A DNA stretch of 64,000 nucleotides from Pegoplata infirma (Eukaryota; Arthropoda; Insecta; Diptera; Anthomyiidae), in assembly GCA_963921195.1 (NCBI GenBank), contig OY992537.1, forward strand, positions 15,277,125 to 15,341,124. The letters are read 5' to 3'. How positions within the stretch are numbered: the stretch's first letter is position 1; each line of letters starts with the position of its first letter. A program made the position numbers and the translations under genes. The notes beneath the pieces are model-generated. The model worked only from the letters and a program-made list of their open reading frames with translations. It made no database searches and was not told the DNA's origin. Shown in pieces: positions 22,401 through 33,570 of the stretch.

Positions 22401-25400
22401 AAAAATATATGCTCTCTTCACATCTCCTACATTTTTTTTATGTTAGTTACATCGGGAATGTAATTGTTAGTACATTTTTCGTACAAAAGTACATTTTTTA
22501 AGCTTTAATATTTTTATGGTTGGGCATTTCTGTTTGACATTTAATTGCGGGTAGGGTGTCCAATGGACCATTTTTCACGGATTTGTAATCTTAAAGGGCA
22601 GTTCTCTCGTTTTTACCAAGTGTCCGGGGTTGTCCTACTTTTTGCAATTTTTTCCATAATTTCAAAACTTTTGAGTGGTTGGAATCGCTTTTATTTCAAA
22701 TGACTATGCATCACTTATCTTGATTGACAAAACGCAATGTGTAAAAATTCATTAATTTACTAATTTTAGAATGTCTAAACGCAAGTGTTTTTGTAAAGTT
22801 TTTTTTTTTTAATGGGAATTAAAATGGTTTTATTAATAAAAATGAATTTTATTTGCATATTTTATATCATTGCTAATATTATTAATTTAATATTGCAAAC
22901 AAAATTTCTCCTTTTTAGAGGTTGATGTCCATTTTTTCTCACAATGGAAATGTCATTCCTAATTTCGGGGAATCTATATGTTTGTCTTCCATCAATTGAA
23001 ATTACACTTGCATACAATTACAAATAACAGTCTGCATTTTCAATCTGTAAGTTGTTCACCGGTGAAAAAAAAATATTTCGAAAAATCAATTAATTTGTAG
23101 CGAAACTTTGATAGTCATATGTTTGGTTATGTTTCGCGCATCGGCATACACAAAATACCTTTACAATATTTTTGTAATTTTTGTCTATTAACCTGAAATA
23201 AATAATGTTAACAGTGCCAACAACTTAAAAATACTTAATTTTAATTCAGAATATTAATTTTTACCGCTTTTTAAATACCGGGTTATTTTTCCGGTTTTTC
23301 AATAGAGAACAGATTACCTCTTCATCGAAATTTTTACGCTTTTGTAAAGCCAGTGTTTTTTATATGGAGTTTGACAGATTTTTACGTGAAAACCGAGCAA
23401 CATTGTCGTCTTTGACGTCACGCCAAAAAAAATTGGTTCATACAATTTGTATGGAAACTAAATCAAGCGCCCGTTAAAATTTTAAATTGAATGTTTTTCA
23501 ATAGAGAACAGATAACTTCTTCATTGAAATTTTTACGCTTTTGTAAAGCCAGTATTTTTATATGGAGTTTGACAGATTTTCACGTGAAAACCGAGCAACA
23601 TCTTCGTCTTTGACGACACGTCAAAAAAAATTTGTTCATACAATTTGTATGGTAACTAAATCAAGCGCCCGTTAAAATTTGAAATTGTATGTTTTTGGTG
23701 GTTGCTTATATAGACAGGATGTAACCTAAAGTTTGTTCAATAGTGTAAACAGTCAAGAACAAAAAAGAATAGAAAAATTATCTACTTACAAGGAAACTAC
23801 ATAGTCCGGGTTCTCTCAGAAATTTGGATATGTATGTCGCGGTTTTCAGATGGGCAACCCTATGTCTCGGATACTGATAATTTTTTAGGTTTTATCGCTT
23901 TAATTTGTTTTTAAATGACTTCATAAAATGTTTTTTAAATATTTTTACTACAGCTGGAAATTTTTAATACAAAAAGTAAACAAAACTTTCCGGTTGTAGT
24001 AAAAATAGCAAGAAATTTAAGTAAACGAACTAAGCAATTAGTAGTTGATACAGTAAATATTCCGGAAAAGTAATTTTATTGCAGTATAAAAGTTCTTTAC
24101 AGATATTTTGTTGTGCAAGTGACTAAATTAATGGTATTTTCACTTCATTGGCAAATTATAGCGCCCTTTTTACTAAAGTATTTTTTAAGTGCATTTAAAA
24201 TGATCCCTATGGCATTTTGTACACATAGGATTATTAGTAATAATAATAATTTTGATCCCATGATCAAGGGCATTTATTTGCTTTTTTCAGTTTTAATTAC
24301 AAATCATTTTTAATAACTTAAACCTAACCGAGAACTGGTTACAATGACTTTAATTTCGTTGCAGCGAAATCGACCAAGGGTACTAGTGGGATTCGAACCT
24401 ACGACCACCTTGTTCATAGGCTAGCACGCTACCAACTAACCTACAAGGGCTCCTTTTATATATCCCCATGATTATAAAAGTTTCACTAACAATCAGTGGG
24501 TATTCACTTGGTTAGAAACCATGTTTTTTTCCGTCTCCATAAATCAGTAATCTTAATGTTTTTTAAAGAAACTACATGTAAAAACACATTTATACTATAA
24601 GTCCTAATTTAACCCATACAATTTTACTAGCTGCAATTTTTATAATTCTTTTTTGAACTTGCAGTTTATGTTCACACTGGCAATTCTGTTCGAGAATTTC
24701 AAAAAAGAAATATGAAAACAATATGCAGATTGAGATTTGCGAATAAAAAATCAAAACGAATTGCCAGTACGAGCAAGATTACTCTCTTTCCATTCCTCTT
24801 ACAATTTTTTTTAGATGTTCGCTGTAAAAAAGTAAAAAAACCAAAAATTTCGCACTTTTAGTGGTCCACCGTTACATATTCTTTCAAAAAGTGAGACTTG
24901 GTTTCTATAAAATGGGCCTAAAACTGCAATCCAAAATTTTCTAGCATGTTCCGTTTTCGAGATATTCGCGTTTGAAAATTTTCTACACGAGAAAATTCTT
25001 ACTAGAAAAATTTGGATTGCAGTTTTGGAATCAGGAGGTCAAAATTATATGAAATCAATTTCGGAAGCATCTTAAAAATTTTTATCAGTGGACCCCGAAA
25101 AGGGCTAAATTATTAGGTTTTTAACGGCGAATATCTCAAAAACGGTACGTGCTAGAAAAATTGGAATGGCAGATTTAGAGTGCGGAGAGCAAAATCTATA
25201 TGAATCAGTTTAACATTTCACTGGGAAGTTTTTGTTGTCAAACAGTATAAATATTTTGCAATAATTTGAAAACAGGATCTGCTAGGATTTTCGAGTTACC
25301 GATTCTTTAAGTTTTAAATAAAGATGAATAAAATGCCATTATCCGATTTTCAGCTCATTTTATTTTAAAAATTATCTTTGACTTGCATTTGAACAAAATG

Positions 25401-26231
25401 ATTTTCATTTTTCACATTTGGTACAGTCGAGGTCGGGTCAGTAAGGTACTATTTTGATAAAGTTTTAGTACCATAAATAGAAATGTCATTCAACATTCTT
25501 GCTCTACTTTCCACTTTTTTTTGCTCTTGTTTCCTTATGTGTTTTGTTATCATGTTTTTTGCATAATCTTTTTGTTTGTATTTTGTTTTTCGTTTACAAA
25601 TACAGTTTAAGAGAATAGAAACAAAAAGCAATATAAAAATTCGATAACACAGTGGCTTCTAAAGCACAAATCACCCCTAAAATGAAAAAGAAAATAAAAT
25701 TTAACACATGATGTTTATAATACAGTTGAACTAAAAATAAAAAACAAGAAATAAGCAATTAAAACTAGTACAGTCAGAATTTATAAAGAATTTATTCGTA
25801 AATAAAAGTTAACAATTAACAACAGTGGTTTATATAAAACTAAAAGGGTAGTTAGGTTCGGAAATAACTTGAATTTTTTAAAAATTTAACAAAATATATC
25901 ATTTGTAATATTTTACTAAATATTTTTTTATTTTTATGTTTTTAGTCTAAAAATTCAGAATCAAAGAAAGCTAAAAAAGAAAAAGCCCCAGATGCTGATT
26001 CAGATGATGACGATGTCATCGATGAAGAAGGCAATGATAATGATAGTGATATCGAAAGTGACGAATACGATATCCCCTATGATGGTGAAGAAGATGATAT
26101 AGAATGTGAAGGTATGTATTCTATTTGAACATTGAAAATTTTAAAGAAAACTAATTTAATTCTTTTTGTGCTTAATTACAGATGATGACGATGAAAATGA
26201 TGATGGTTCGGGTTCTGATGATCAAGCGTAA
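19445..26231 (+). CDS. acidic nuclear protein, Df31/prothymosin-like (3 exons)
   Basis: The coding exons are 19445-19663, 25946-26111 and 26182-26231, with clean GTAAGT/TTTTTAG and GTATGT/TTACAG splice sites in matching phases; the sum is 144 residues plus TAA. The N-terminal 70 residues are Ala/Glu/Asp/Lys-rich (starts MSAATEQQNNGD); a basic patch KKAKKEK (about residues 80-86) and KRPAE at the exon 1/2 junction look like nuclear-localisation sequence; from about residue 89 to the end it is almost all Asp, Glu, Ser and Asn (DDDD, EEGNDND, GEEDDIE). No globular domain is expected. The layout fits the fly chromatin decondensation factor Df31, a core-histone-binding protein, or a prothymosin-alpha-like protein; low complexity makes an exact orthology call uncertain. 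The start has a good context (ACAAAATGT). Intron 1 is 6.3 kb and holds a hAT element and a SINE; intron 2 is 70 bp. Confidence 0.75.
20581..21651. mobile_element. 1.07-kb hAT-like element in intron 1
   Basis: The ends are AGGGCTTCCAATCGGGAT and ATCCCGATTGGAAGCCCT; AGTATGTA is duplicated at 20573-20580 and 21652-21659. The subterminal regions are built from CCCGGGATTTTCGGGA-type words in opposite orientation. The centre (about 21000-21320) resembles the CACTCACTC-rich hAT elements. Short open frames inside are by-products. Confidence 0.8.
21660..23290. other. intron 1 sequence without further recognised features
   Basis: AT-rich DNA with microsatellite-like stretches (CAGCAGCAGCGACGACAACGAC near 22308). 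No exon, RNA gene or clear mobile element is seen. Confidence 0.35.
23298..23690. repeat. direct duplication of a ~197-bp segment
   Basis: Two copies (about 23298-23493 and 23497-23690) begin TTTTTCAATAGAGAACAGAT and share TTTTACGCTTTTGTAAAGCC, ATATGGAGTTTGACAGATTT, GAAAACCGAGCAACAT and CAAGCGCCCGTTAAAATTT. They differ at scattered positions (for example GACGTCACG and GACGACACG), so the duplication is not recent. Confidence 0.85.
24305..24453 (-). mobile_element. tRNA-derived SINE, copy 1 (minus strand)
   Basis: On the minus strand it begins GGAGCCCTTGTAGGTTAGTT with an A-box-like TTAGTTGGTAGCG, then a B box GGTTCGAATCCCA, then a non-tRNA body with ACCAGTTCTCGGTTAGGTT and an A-rich end. The related copy on the plus strand is at 50440-50608. 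The tRNA-like part does not keep a paired anticodon stem, so it is a SINE head rather than a tRNA gene. Confidence 0.75.
24671..24766. repeat. ~95-bp MITE-like inverted repeat
   Basis: ACTGGCAATTCTGTTCG on the left is answered by CAAAACGAATTGCCAGT on the right, a short foldback in intron 1. No clear target duplication is seen. Confidence 0.45.
24770..25940. other. end of intron 1, no recognised element
   Basis: There are several words of the kind CGAGATATTCGCG, CGAATATCTC and CAAAAACGG near 24955-25145, suggesting an old repeat. The 3' end leads into the TTTTTAG acceptor at 25945. Confidence 0.35.
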
Positions 26232-26675
26232 TGATAATATAGTAGTCAAAACCTCTTAAATTAATAATTATTACAAAAAAAAATTTACAAAAAAGCAAAA
26301 AAATTGAAAATATACAAAAATCTAAATTTTTAATTATATATTTTTTATGTTAAGAAATATATTTTTATTTCTTATTTAATTTTAATTGTATGAATGTGTA
26401 ATTCTATATATATATATATTTTTTTTTAAGAAACGAAAGTTTTATTTGACAAGAAAAAAAAGGCTTAAGCCAAACTAAATTTTCTTTTTCGCTCTATATG
26501 ATTAAGTCGTCTTTTTTTATATATGTTATTTAAAAAGTATATATAATTTAAACACAAAAAAATTAAAGAAAAAATACAAAAAGTAAACACAAAACCATTA
26601 ATTAAGCATTAGACGTTATATATGTAGCTATAAAAAAAAGAAAAAAAAAACAAAAATACAAGCAAAAAGTATTTA

Positions 26676-26681
26676 AATAAA
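26676..26681 (+). terminator. polyadenylation signal AATAAA for the acidic protein gene
   Basis: AATAAA lies about 445 bases after the stop codon, followed by an AT-rich stretch, and is the first canonical hexamer downstream of the coding sequence that I find. Confidence 0.5.
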
Positions 26682-26699
26682 ACATTAAAAAACACCCAT

Positions 26700-27304
26700 T
26701 ATTTACATTTCTCTTTTTTAAGTTCTTGCATACAAGTTTTAGAAGGAAATTTATTTTTTAAGTTTCAAAAATTTCCACATCTTTAAAATCTATATTGGAA
26801 TTTCAGAAAATTTTATTAATGAAATTGTTTTTAAGGCATATATAAATTTGCTTTTCTCCGAACTTTTCAAGCAACTTTATCAATAAGAATTTTAAAAAAT
26901 TCTAAATTTTTGTTGAAAATTATCGAAATTATCATAAAAAACTCTGATAAAGTTAATTGGAAATTAAAAAAAACAAATGTCACACACTTAGCTCCTGCAC
27001 CCAAAATTTTTAAAAAATTTCATTCCATTCTGAATTTTTTTTTTATTAAAATTCTAAAATTTTCCACCAAAACAATAAAAAAAATTTAATTCATTTAGGC
27101 ATTACATTCAATCAAAATTAAAAATTAACTAAAAAATATTTCTTTTCAACCGAACAAAACTATATTTTAAACATTCTGACAAAATTACAAATTTCCATTT
27201 TGTAATCCATTTCTTTATCTCGACATCCAAACCACAGTACATATTTTTGCAACAAAAGTTACTCGAAGAATTCTGAATCTCAACAATGTTTTCTTGTAAT
27301 TTTT
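26700..27304. other. intergenic DNA without recognised features
   Basis: AT-rich. AAAATTTC/GAAATTTT words are frequent but I see no repeat unit or exon. Confidence 0.35.
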
Positions 27305-27470
27305 ATACCCTCCAAACACAGTATGGGGGTATACTCAATTTGTCATTTCGTTTGCAACGCATCTAAATATCGGTTAGGGACCCCATAAATTATTGATCCA
27401 TGATCGATTCTAAGACATTCTATGAATGTCTGTCTATCTGTAGATGACACGGTGAAATCCAAAATAAAAA
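27305..27470. repeat. dispersed repeat fragment (TATACCCTCC..GTATGGGGGTATACT)
   Basis: The stretch opening with TATACCCTCC and containing GTATGGGGGTATACTC, ACCCCATAAATTATTG and TGTCTGTCTATCTGTAG resembles a repeat commonly scattered through fly genomes. Related pieces are at 31830-31895 and 36466-36560. Confidence 0.5.
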
Positions 27471-27744
27471 ACTAACCTCCTAAAGTTTGCCACGAATATG
27501 TCTTATGGTCCTAGGCAGGTTATGTTCGCGAATTGGCAAAATCGAACCAGGGGGACAATAGTTTCCCTTAAAGAACTTATCCTACCTCTGAAAAACACAA
27601 TTTTTTTACATGTTTTTTTTGTATTTTTGTTAAAATAATGAGAGAGGGAGAAATATGTAAAGAAAGTCTTTTATAAACATTAATAAATATTGGCCTATAT
27701 GCTAATTGTATAAATTTAACACATAAAAAATAAACATTTTTATG

Positions 27745-27969
27745 CTAGAAGAAGTTTAAAGTCCTGTTAGGAACCGGGCGATTAAAAAATGTGTTTTTTT
27801 TTTGGTCCGCCTCCTTTTTAGGGAGTGTATATACAAAAAATAGTTTAAATAATGATAAAATTGTATAATTAGTGCAAAAAGCATTATAAATAATTTTGTA
27901 AACATTTTTCGCGAGGGGGAGGGGTCCTCCATAACCCTGGCCGATACCTAAATATGCAGTCTTGTGCAC
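27745..27969. repeat. TTGGTCCGCC dispersed repeat, copy 1
   Basis: The core, TTTTTTTTTGGTCCGCCTCC, is followed by TTTTTAGGGAGTG and an AAAAAATAGTT...TAATTAGTGCAAAAA segment. It matches 62755-62960 inside intron 3 of the transportin gene (TTGGTCCGCCCC, TTTTTAATGGGCGTGG, TGCAGTGCAAAAAA). Confidence 0.55.
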
Positions 27970-29455
27970 TATATTTCCGGACGTGATATGTACTTTTAAT
28001 CAAAAGAAACTTGTAAAACTACGATAAAAGCTCGTAAGTTTTACGAGACTGTCTCGTAAAACTAGAGATATCAAAACAACTCTTTATTTTACGAGGCTCG
28101 CCTTGTAATTTTCGTTGCATCAAAATTACGAAAATAATAGGTAAATTTACAGTTTTATTAGTAAAATATTTGCTTTAAAGCAGCAAATTTAAATTTGCAA
28201 GTTAAAGTTGTAAGTTTACAAAATAAGTGGTAATTTAAAAAAAAAGAAAATGTATATTCATAACTTTTTTTATTTTAAAAAATCAGGATAACTAAATATT
28301 TCTCTTAAATCATCAAAAAAAAATTGTTCAAATTTAAAAAAAAAAAAAAATTAATTTTTTTTGGGTTTCTAAAACGGTTTTTTTCATACGGCCCAACCGA
28401 AGAAAAATAAAATAAATTTAAAATCGACTTTTAATTATATTTCCATATAAATTGTTTTTAAAATAGACTAAAAAAAAAAATTGTATAGAAAATTTTAAAT
28501 AAAACTTTAGTTAAAATATACTTTTTCTGCTTTTTTTTGTTTCGGCCATAATTTATTTTGATCTTTTCAACACTTCGAAAAATTTTCATACTTTTTAAAA
28601 ACTGGTTTTGCAAAATTTAAGATTTTTTATAAAAAAACATAAATAAAATCAGTCTTGTAAAATTATTTTTTTTTTTATAAAATTAACTTAAAAAGTTGTG
28701 TAATACATCTACAAAAATAAATTTGTAAAATTACAAATAGTATTAAAACTTTTTTGATAAAAATTTGTATTACGAGACCTTTTTCTAGTAATTTGGCGTT
28801 TATTTTTTTGTTGAGAGTTTCATAGACATAAAATCCTGTGTGGAAACTAATTCTCGGTATTCTTTATTTTTAAATCAATACAATATTATTGGATTTTAAA
28901 CAAGCATTGTTCAACATCCATAAAATAAATTTTCATTATTATAATTAAAAATTTAATTAAATTGCAATTATATCATCAAACCACTTGTTCTTGAGGCACC
29001 ATATTTATTCAAATATCTTTGTTAATCGGGTAAGTTTTTTTTCTTTTTCTTTTTAATTTCTTATAATTTATTTAATTTATAGTTCAATATCTTCACTCAT
29101 TCAAATTATATCTACGAATATATCAAAACAGTATTAACAACATTGTATTTATCTTTACAAATATGTAAAAATTTTTCTTTTTACATTTAATTTTTTTTTT
29201 TTAACTAATGAACATAAAGTAATTTAGACAAATAACAGGAAAATTAATGAATAATTAACAATAAAATATTTATTATAAAAGTTATGCTGAATTATAATAT
29301 TGTAATAAAACCAACTAAAAAGTTAATAATTTACCGCATTTAGTTCAAGGCAATTTTTAGTAAAACTGAAAATTAAACCTACAGATTCTGAAAAATAAAT
29401 GTTTTAATTAAACCTTAAAAAACAAATTTTTTTTAATTATAATACACAAAATTTA
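27970..29455. other. intergenic DNA, possible degenerate element
   Basis: Bases 28010-28130 contain self-complementary CGTAAGTTTTACGAGA / TCTCGTAAAAC and TTTTACGAGGC words, and TATTACGAGACCTT recurs near 28768. These may mark a degenerate TIR element of about 0.8 kb, but ends are not definable. No exon is seen. Confidence 0.35.
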
Positions 29456-30486
29456 GGGGCCTATTCACAAAAAAAGTCATAACTCAATTTTTTCTATGTA
29501 GTTGTTGTAAACAATCATAAAAATAATTCAAATTTTGTTTGAAAATTTAAAAAAAATAAAGACCCACATAGACTTGCCAACCGTCCAGTTTTCGTCGGGA
29601 CAGACCAGTTTTAGAGTGGAGTGTCCCATGTCCCGACGATACCCTGAACGGGACGTCATTTGTCCCGTTTTGAAAAAAAAAACTAATTTTTTTCATTGTC
29701 ACAAAAAATAAATCGTAAACTTAGTACTTATTTTTATTAGCAACACTGGCATTTTTTTAAATATATTTTTTATTTTATTTGTCAACTTTCAAATGAATTA
29801 AAATTTTAACAGAGCGTAATTTTTTTGTAGAGGTATTTTTTTTTATTATTTTAGTAAATACTCTTTCCAATAAATTTGCACAAATGTTAAACTATTAAAT
29901 TTTTCACAGGAAAATGAACAGAAAAAGAGCTGCAGATATAAATGAATCGTCAGCAATACAGGAAAAGGATGAAAATAGAACGAAAAGGTATTGCAAATTT
30001 TAACCAGATCACGGTGTGGTTGAACAAGTTTAATTAAAAGTTCGCTGCATATAAAATTTTATTGCAGATTATGTTAGTTGGCACCCGTACATACATTTTA
30101 AGCCCAATTTTAAAAAAAATCGTTAGTGAGGTTTTTTAGATAATAAGATTTTCATCTTATTGGATGCTACAGAAAAACGGTCCAACTTGTGTTAAAGTGT
30201 AACATATGATAAATAAAGGTTGATGTCCTGAATCTAAGTCCTTTTGAGACGTTATAGAATTTTTGAGACGTCGATTTTTTTTTTTTTTAATTTTTTTATG
30301 TTTTTTAGTGGTGTCCCGTTTTGGAAATTTCAAAAGGTGGCAAGTCTAGACCCACATCGTCTTAAAATTGTCAAATAATTCAAAATTTTGAGACTTTTTA
30401 TGATTGTGTTTACAACAAACACAGGGAATATGAAGTTTCAAAATAATAAAATTAGTCATAACCAGTCATAACTGTGAATAGGCCTG
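29456..30486. mobile_element. GGCCTATTCACA TIR element, copy 2 (interrupted)
   Basis: Left end GGGGCCTATTCACA then AGTCATAACTC; right end AGTCATAACTGTGAATAGGCC. The interior is near-palindromic (TTGTAAACAATCATAAAAA left, TTATGATTGTGTTTACAACAA right). A hAT-like element is inserted at its centre. The partial copy at 9397-9612 carries the same words across the centre with no insertion. Confidence 0.7.
29579..30344. mobile_element. hAT-like element inserted in the 29456-30486 repeat
   Basis: The inverted ends are TAGACTTGCCAACC and GGTGGCAAGTCTA; GACCCACA is duplicated on each side (about 29571-29578 and 30345-30352). Subterminal GTCCCG/CGGGAC words (TCGTCGGGACAG, GTCCCGTTTTGAAAA, GTGTCCCGTTTTGG) occur on both sides. 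An 8-bp duplication supports hAT. No transposase is visible. Confidence 0.75.
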
Positions 30487-30769
30487 TTAATTTCAAATCA
30501 ATATTATTAAATAATAGAGTCCGAAAGTTTTAAAAAATAAAAATATTTAAAATGAACAAAAAGTTAAAAAAAAAAAATATGAAAATAAATTTTTATGAAA
30601 ATATAAAGATGTATTTTCAGATTTGCCAATTGATTTTCTATGTAACCTAATTTTATTTATTAACGGATTTATTTTAAAAATTACATACATAACATTCATC
30701 AATAATACCCTGTTCTCACTTTCAGCTTAAAAAATACAGTGGTTTATCAATTTTTTTTTGGAAGTGATT

Positions 30770-30900
30770 CGGCCATTCACTAAGTACTGGGCCGATTGCA
30801 GTGAAATTTATACCGGTTAGGGTCTTGAGACCCCGACAGATATGCAGAGCTAGGCTATTCCATACTTTGTAGTCTTTCTTTTGAATATTTCATCCGTTTC
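30770..30900. repeat. CATTCACTAAGTACTGGGCCG dispersed module
   Basis: The segment GATTGCAGTGAAATTTATAC with its neighbours is the reverse complement of 8755-8810. It belongs to the same repeat family that provides the target of the 247-1120 element. Confidence 0.5.
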
Positions 30901-30957
30901 GCTCTATCTAGCTTAGTTTTCGAGATATCGCCATTTTGAATTTTTAACTAAATTCTA

Positions 30958-31104
30958 AAGGTACCTACAGACGACGCAATATTATGCACAATATTTTTGA
31001 CGTTTACCCACAAATGGCATACATAAAAATACTGTATAAAATATTGAAGCGAAAAAAATACATGCAGATTGTACATAATATTGAATCGTCTGTAGAGGCC
31101 TTAA
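30958..31104. mobile_element. ~150-bp AGGTAC foldback MITE, copy 1
   Basis: The ends are AGGTACCTACAGACGACGC and GAATCGTCTGTAGAGGCC(T), matching the better-preserved copy at 58889-59040. The flanks CTAA and TTAA fit a mutated TTAA target duplication. Confidence 0.7.
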
Positions 31105-31495
31105 GAAATTATTTACTAAATTCTCAGAAGTTATTAACTAAATTCTAAGAAGTTCCTTAATTCAAAAAAGAGAAAAAACGCTGATGTTTTTTTTAGTCAA
31201 TTTTAACTTAACTTGAACTAAATTGTTTTTTAAGAAATATGTCTTAAAAACAATGATACGTTTCTTAGATTTGTGGAAAATTTCCTTGGCAGTAAGATTT
31301 TTTTCCCTAATATTAAAAAATTCCATTTAAAGAAATCTATGAACTAATTATGAGTAAATGAACTAAACTTTTTTCCTCATAGTTAAGAAAATTTTTCATT
31401 TTTTAGGTAAATTTAACTAAATTTTAGGAAAATTCATCATAAATTTTCAAAGACCTTTTATCCTTAATTTTAGTTATGTCTTTTTTCTCAGTGTA
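31105..31495. repeat. AACTAAATT-rich element with CACTGAGAAAAAAGACATAAC end
   Basis: The right end reads TAGTTATGTCTTTTTTCTCAGTG. The opposite-orientation copy begins at 37778 with CACTGAAAAAAAGACATAACT and runs to about 38050 with the same interior words (AAATTTAGTTAAATTTAACT, AATTTTCCAAAAATCT). Confidence 0.5.
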
Positions 31496-31829
31496 GCCTT
31501 TATACAAACCACCTTCCCGGTTTTCACATAAATCACTCAAATTTGATGAAAATAGAAAATATTGAATTAAAATTCTGTTTGTGTATGTTAAACGCATACA
31601 TTAACAACCTTATCAAATCTGATTATCATCGGACCATTTTTGGACTTGGGCCCGCCTCATGTAAAAATTTTGCCCGATATTCAGTTAAAGCGGTTTATTG
31701 TCAACAAAAAGAAGCCTATTTCACTCAAATTTGATTTGTGAGTGTTTTTTAAACTTATTAAAGATTTGACAAAATATAGATCTAACCAGTCCATGTTTGA
31801 ACTTGGGACCGATTTTCCGGGAAACTCTG

Positions 31830-31895
31830 GTGTAGGGTATTATATGGTCGGTCTTGACAGACTATAATTTTCTTACTTGTTTTAATTTATGTCTT
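31830..31895. repeat. end of a fly dispersed repeat (GTAGGGTATTATATGGTCGG)
   Basis: The string GTAGGGTATTATATGGTCGG followed by GACTATAATTTTCTTACTTG has the look of the conserved end of a repeat scattered in fly genomes. Similar material is at 32690-32780. Confidence 0.5.
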
Positions 31896-32195
31896 TTTTT
31901 TGAGTGTACTCAATTTGTTCTTGAGTTCAATAAATCTCTAAAAAATTATGTATACTCTTTGTTTGTATTCTTTTTATATATTTCCGTTAAGAATTACTAC
32001 AGTGTAAACGCACGATTAAATAAACTCTTCATCAGGGAAACCAAAAAATAAAAGGGTTAATGTTTTATTTAGGATATATACACTCTAATTAAAATGATTT
32101 CAGTTTCCTACTATAAATTTAGTAAATTTACACATATTGCGTAATTCTACATAAAATAAATGGAAATTTATAGCAGTATATTTTTTGAAGCATAA

Positions 32196-32662
32196 AGCTA
32201 CGTTCACAATGTCAGAGTCACTCCAATCCATGGCAAAGTTTAAAATGTTAACTGTGCAAAATGTAGATTGGAGTTTTGTCAGATTCTATATGTCATTTGA
32301 CTTACCTTTCTTACTATTTCACAAAATCACGCAATTAAAATTTGCGTACGTAATTAATTTATTAAAAACTAATTTTTTTAAATATTTTTTTATTGAAACT
32401 TCATACAAATTATTTATATTTGTTTTGTTTTTATATTTTTTTAATGACATTAATAGAGATGGCACTTTCACAGAGGTGTATTTTTTCTCTGTTAACGGTT
32501 AACATAGGCTCTGTTAACTCCAGATTGGAACTCCAGAGTAGAACATGTTTGACTCTGGAGTGAATTGAAAAAAGATAGTCAAATTCAAAAATATGTAAGT
32601 GCAAAAGGGAAAGGTATAAAATTTTCCACAGATTGGAGTACTCCGACATTGTGAATGCGGCT
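32196..32662. mobile_element. 467-bp PIF/Harbinger-like MITE (TAA TSD)
   Basis: TIRs AGCTACGTTCACAATGTC at the left and GACATTGTGAATGCGGCT at the right, extended inward by ACTCCAATC/GATTGGAGT. TAA is duplicated at 32193-32195 and 32663-32665. A 3-bp TAA/TWA duplication fits PIF/Harbinger. The two opposite open frames here (105 and 72 codons) are unsupported. Confidence 0.75.
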
Positions 32663-33570
32663 TAATAAATGAATTTGTTAACATTTTTGAAGAGGGGAAA
32701 GGTGTCTCCCAACACCCCTGTTTAATTTTTAGTTTTATATTAGATTCGACACAGCCGAATTTAACACGTTTACTTGTTGTATATAAAAAATAAAAAAATT
32801 TTAACTCACTAAATGCATAAGTACGTCACGATGTTTTAAAAAAATGTATACATCAAGGTAGATTTATACAAGGTAAGATCCAATAACCTCACTTTTCCTC
32901 CATAGTAAGTTTTTTGACAAATTTGAAAACAATAATATTTACGAATTTTCAAAACGAAATGAAAATATTTTGTTCCGCATAAATGACTTGAGTTTACACT
33001 ACACTTTTTATGCTTAAAAATATTTTAATTTTTTTTAATTTTTGTCGTGGCAAATAAAAGAATTTCGTTTGAATTTCAATATTTTGTTATAATTTAAAAA
33101 AAAAAAATTTCATCAAAATTTCTTATTTACAGTTATGGTAGTTACCAAAAAAAAACATTTTTTCCGGAAAAAAAATTTTTACCCAAAATTTTTATTAATT
33201 CAAATTTTTTGTTCGTTTGAAAAGTATATTTTACCTTCCAGTCAACTTATAGGTATCAAACCGGTTCGCTTAAGATGTGCTTTTTTGATGAATTCGGTTA
33301 ATTTAACTGTAAATAAGAAATGTTGATGAAAATTTTTTTTTTTGAAAAAACTGACAGACGGCCAGACTGTCATAATTGGACCCTCGGATCTTCATGAAAT
33401 TGGGATAGGTTCAGAACAAAAATTTATTAGACAGGTATTTTTGTAGAGGCCTAAACTTATTTGAAGGGGGTGTCGATTTATACGGAAAAATTTGAATTTT
33501 ATAAATTTTTTACGACCCTAGTAAAAGTGAATTAGATTTTATCAGATCTGTTTTGTCTATTCATCTAATC
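32663..33570. other. intergenic DNA without recognised gene
   Basis: A dispersed repeat end sits at about 32690-32780 (CCCAACACCCC...AGATTCGACACAGCCGAATTT). A loose inverted pair, CATCAAAATTTCTTATTTACAG near 33111 and CTGTAAATAAGAAATGTTGATG near 33307, marks a ~215-bp foldback. Confidence 0.45.

Noticed and set aside
32185..32502. 105-codon plus frame
   Set aside because: It starts just outside and runs through a PIF/Harbinger-like MITE; hydrophobic, Phe/Leu/Tyr-rich composition is expected from AT-rich DNA.
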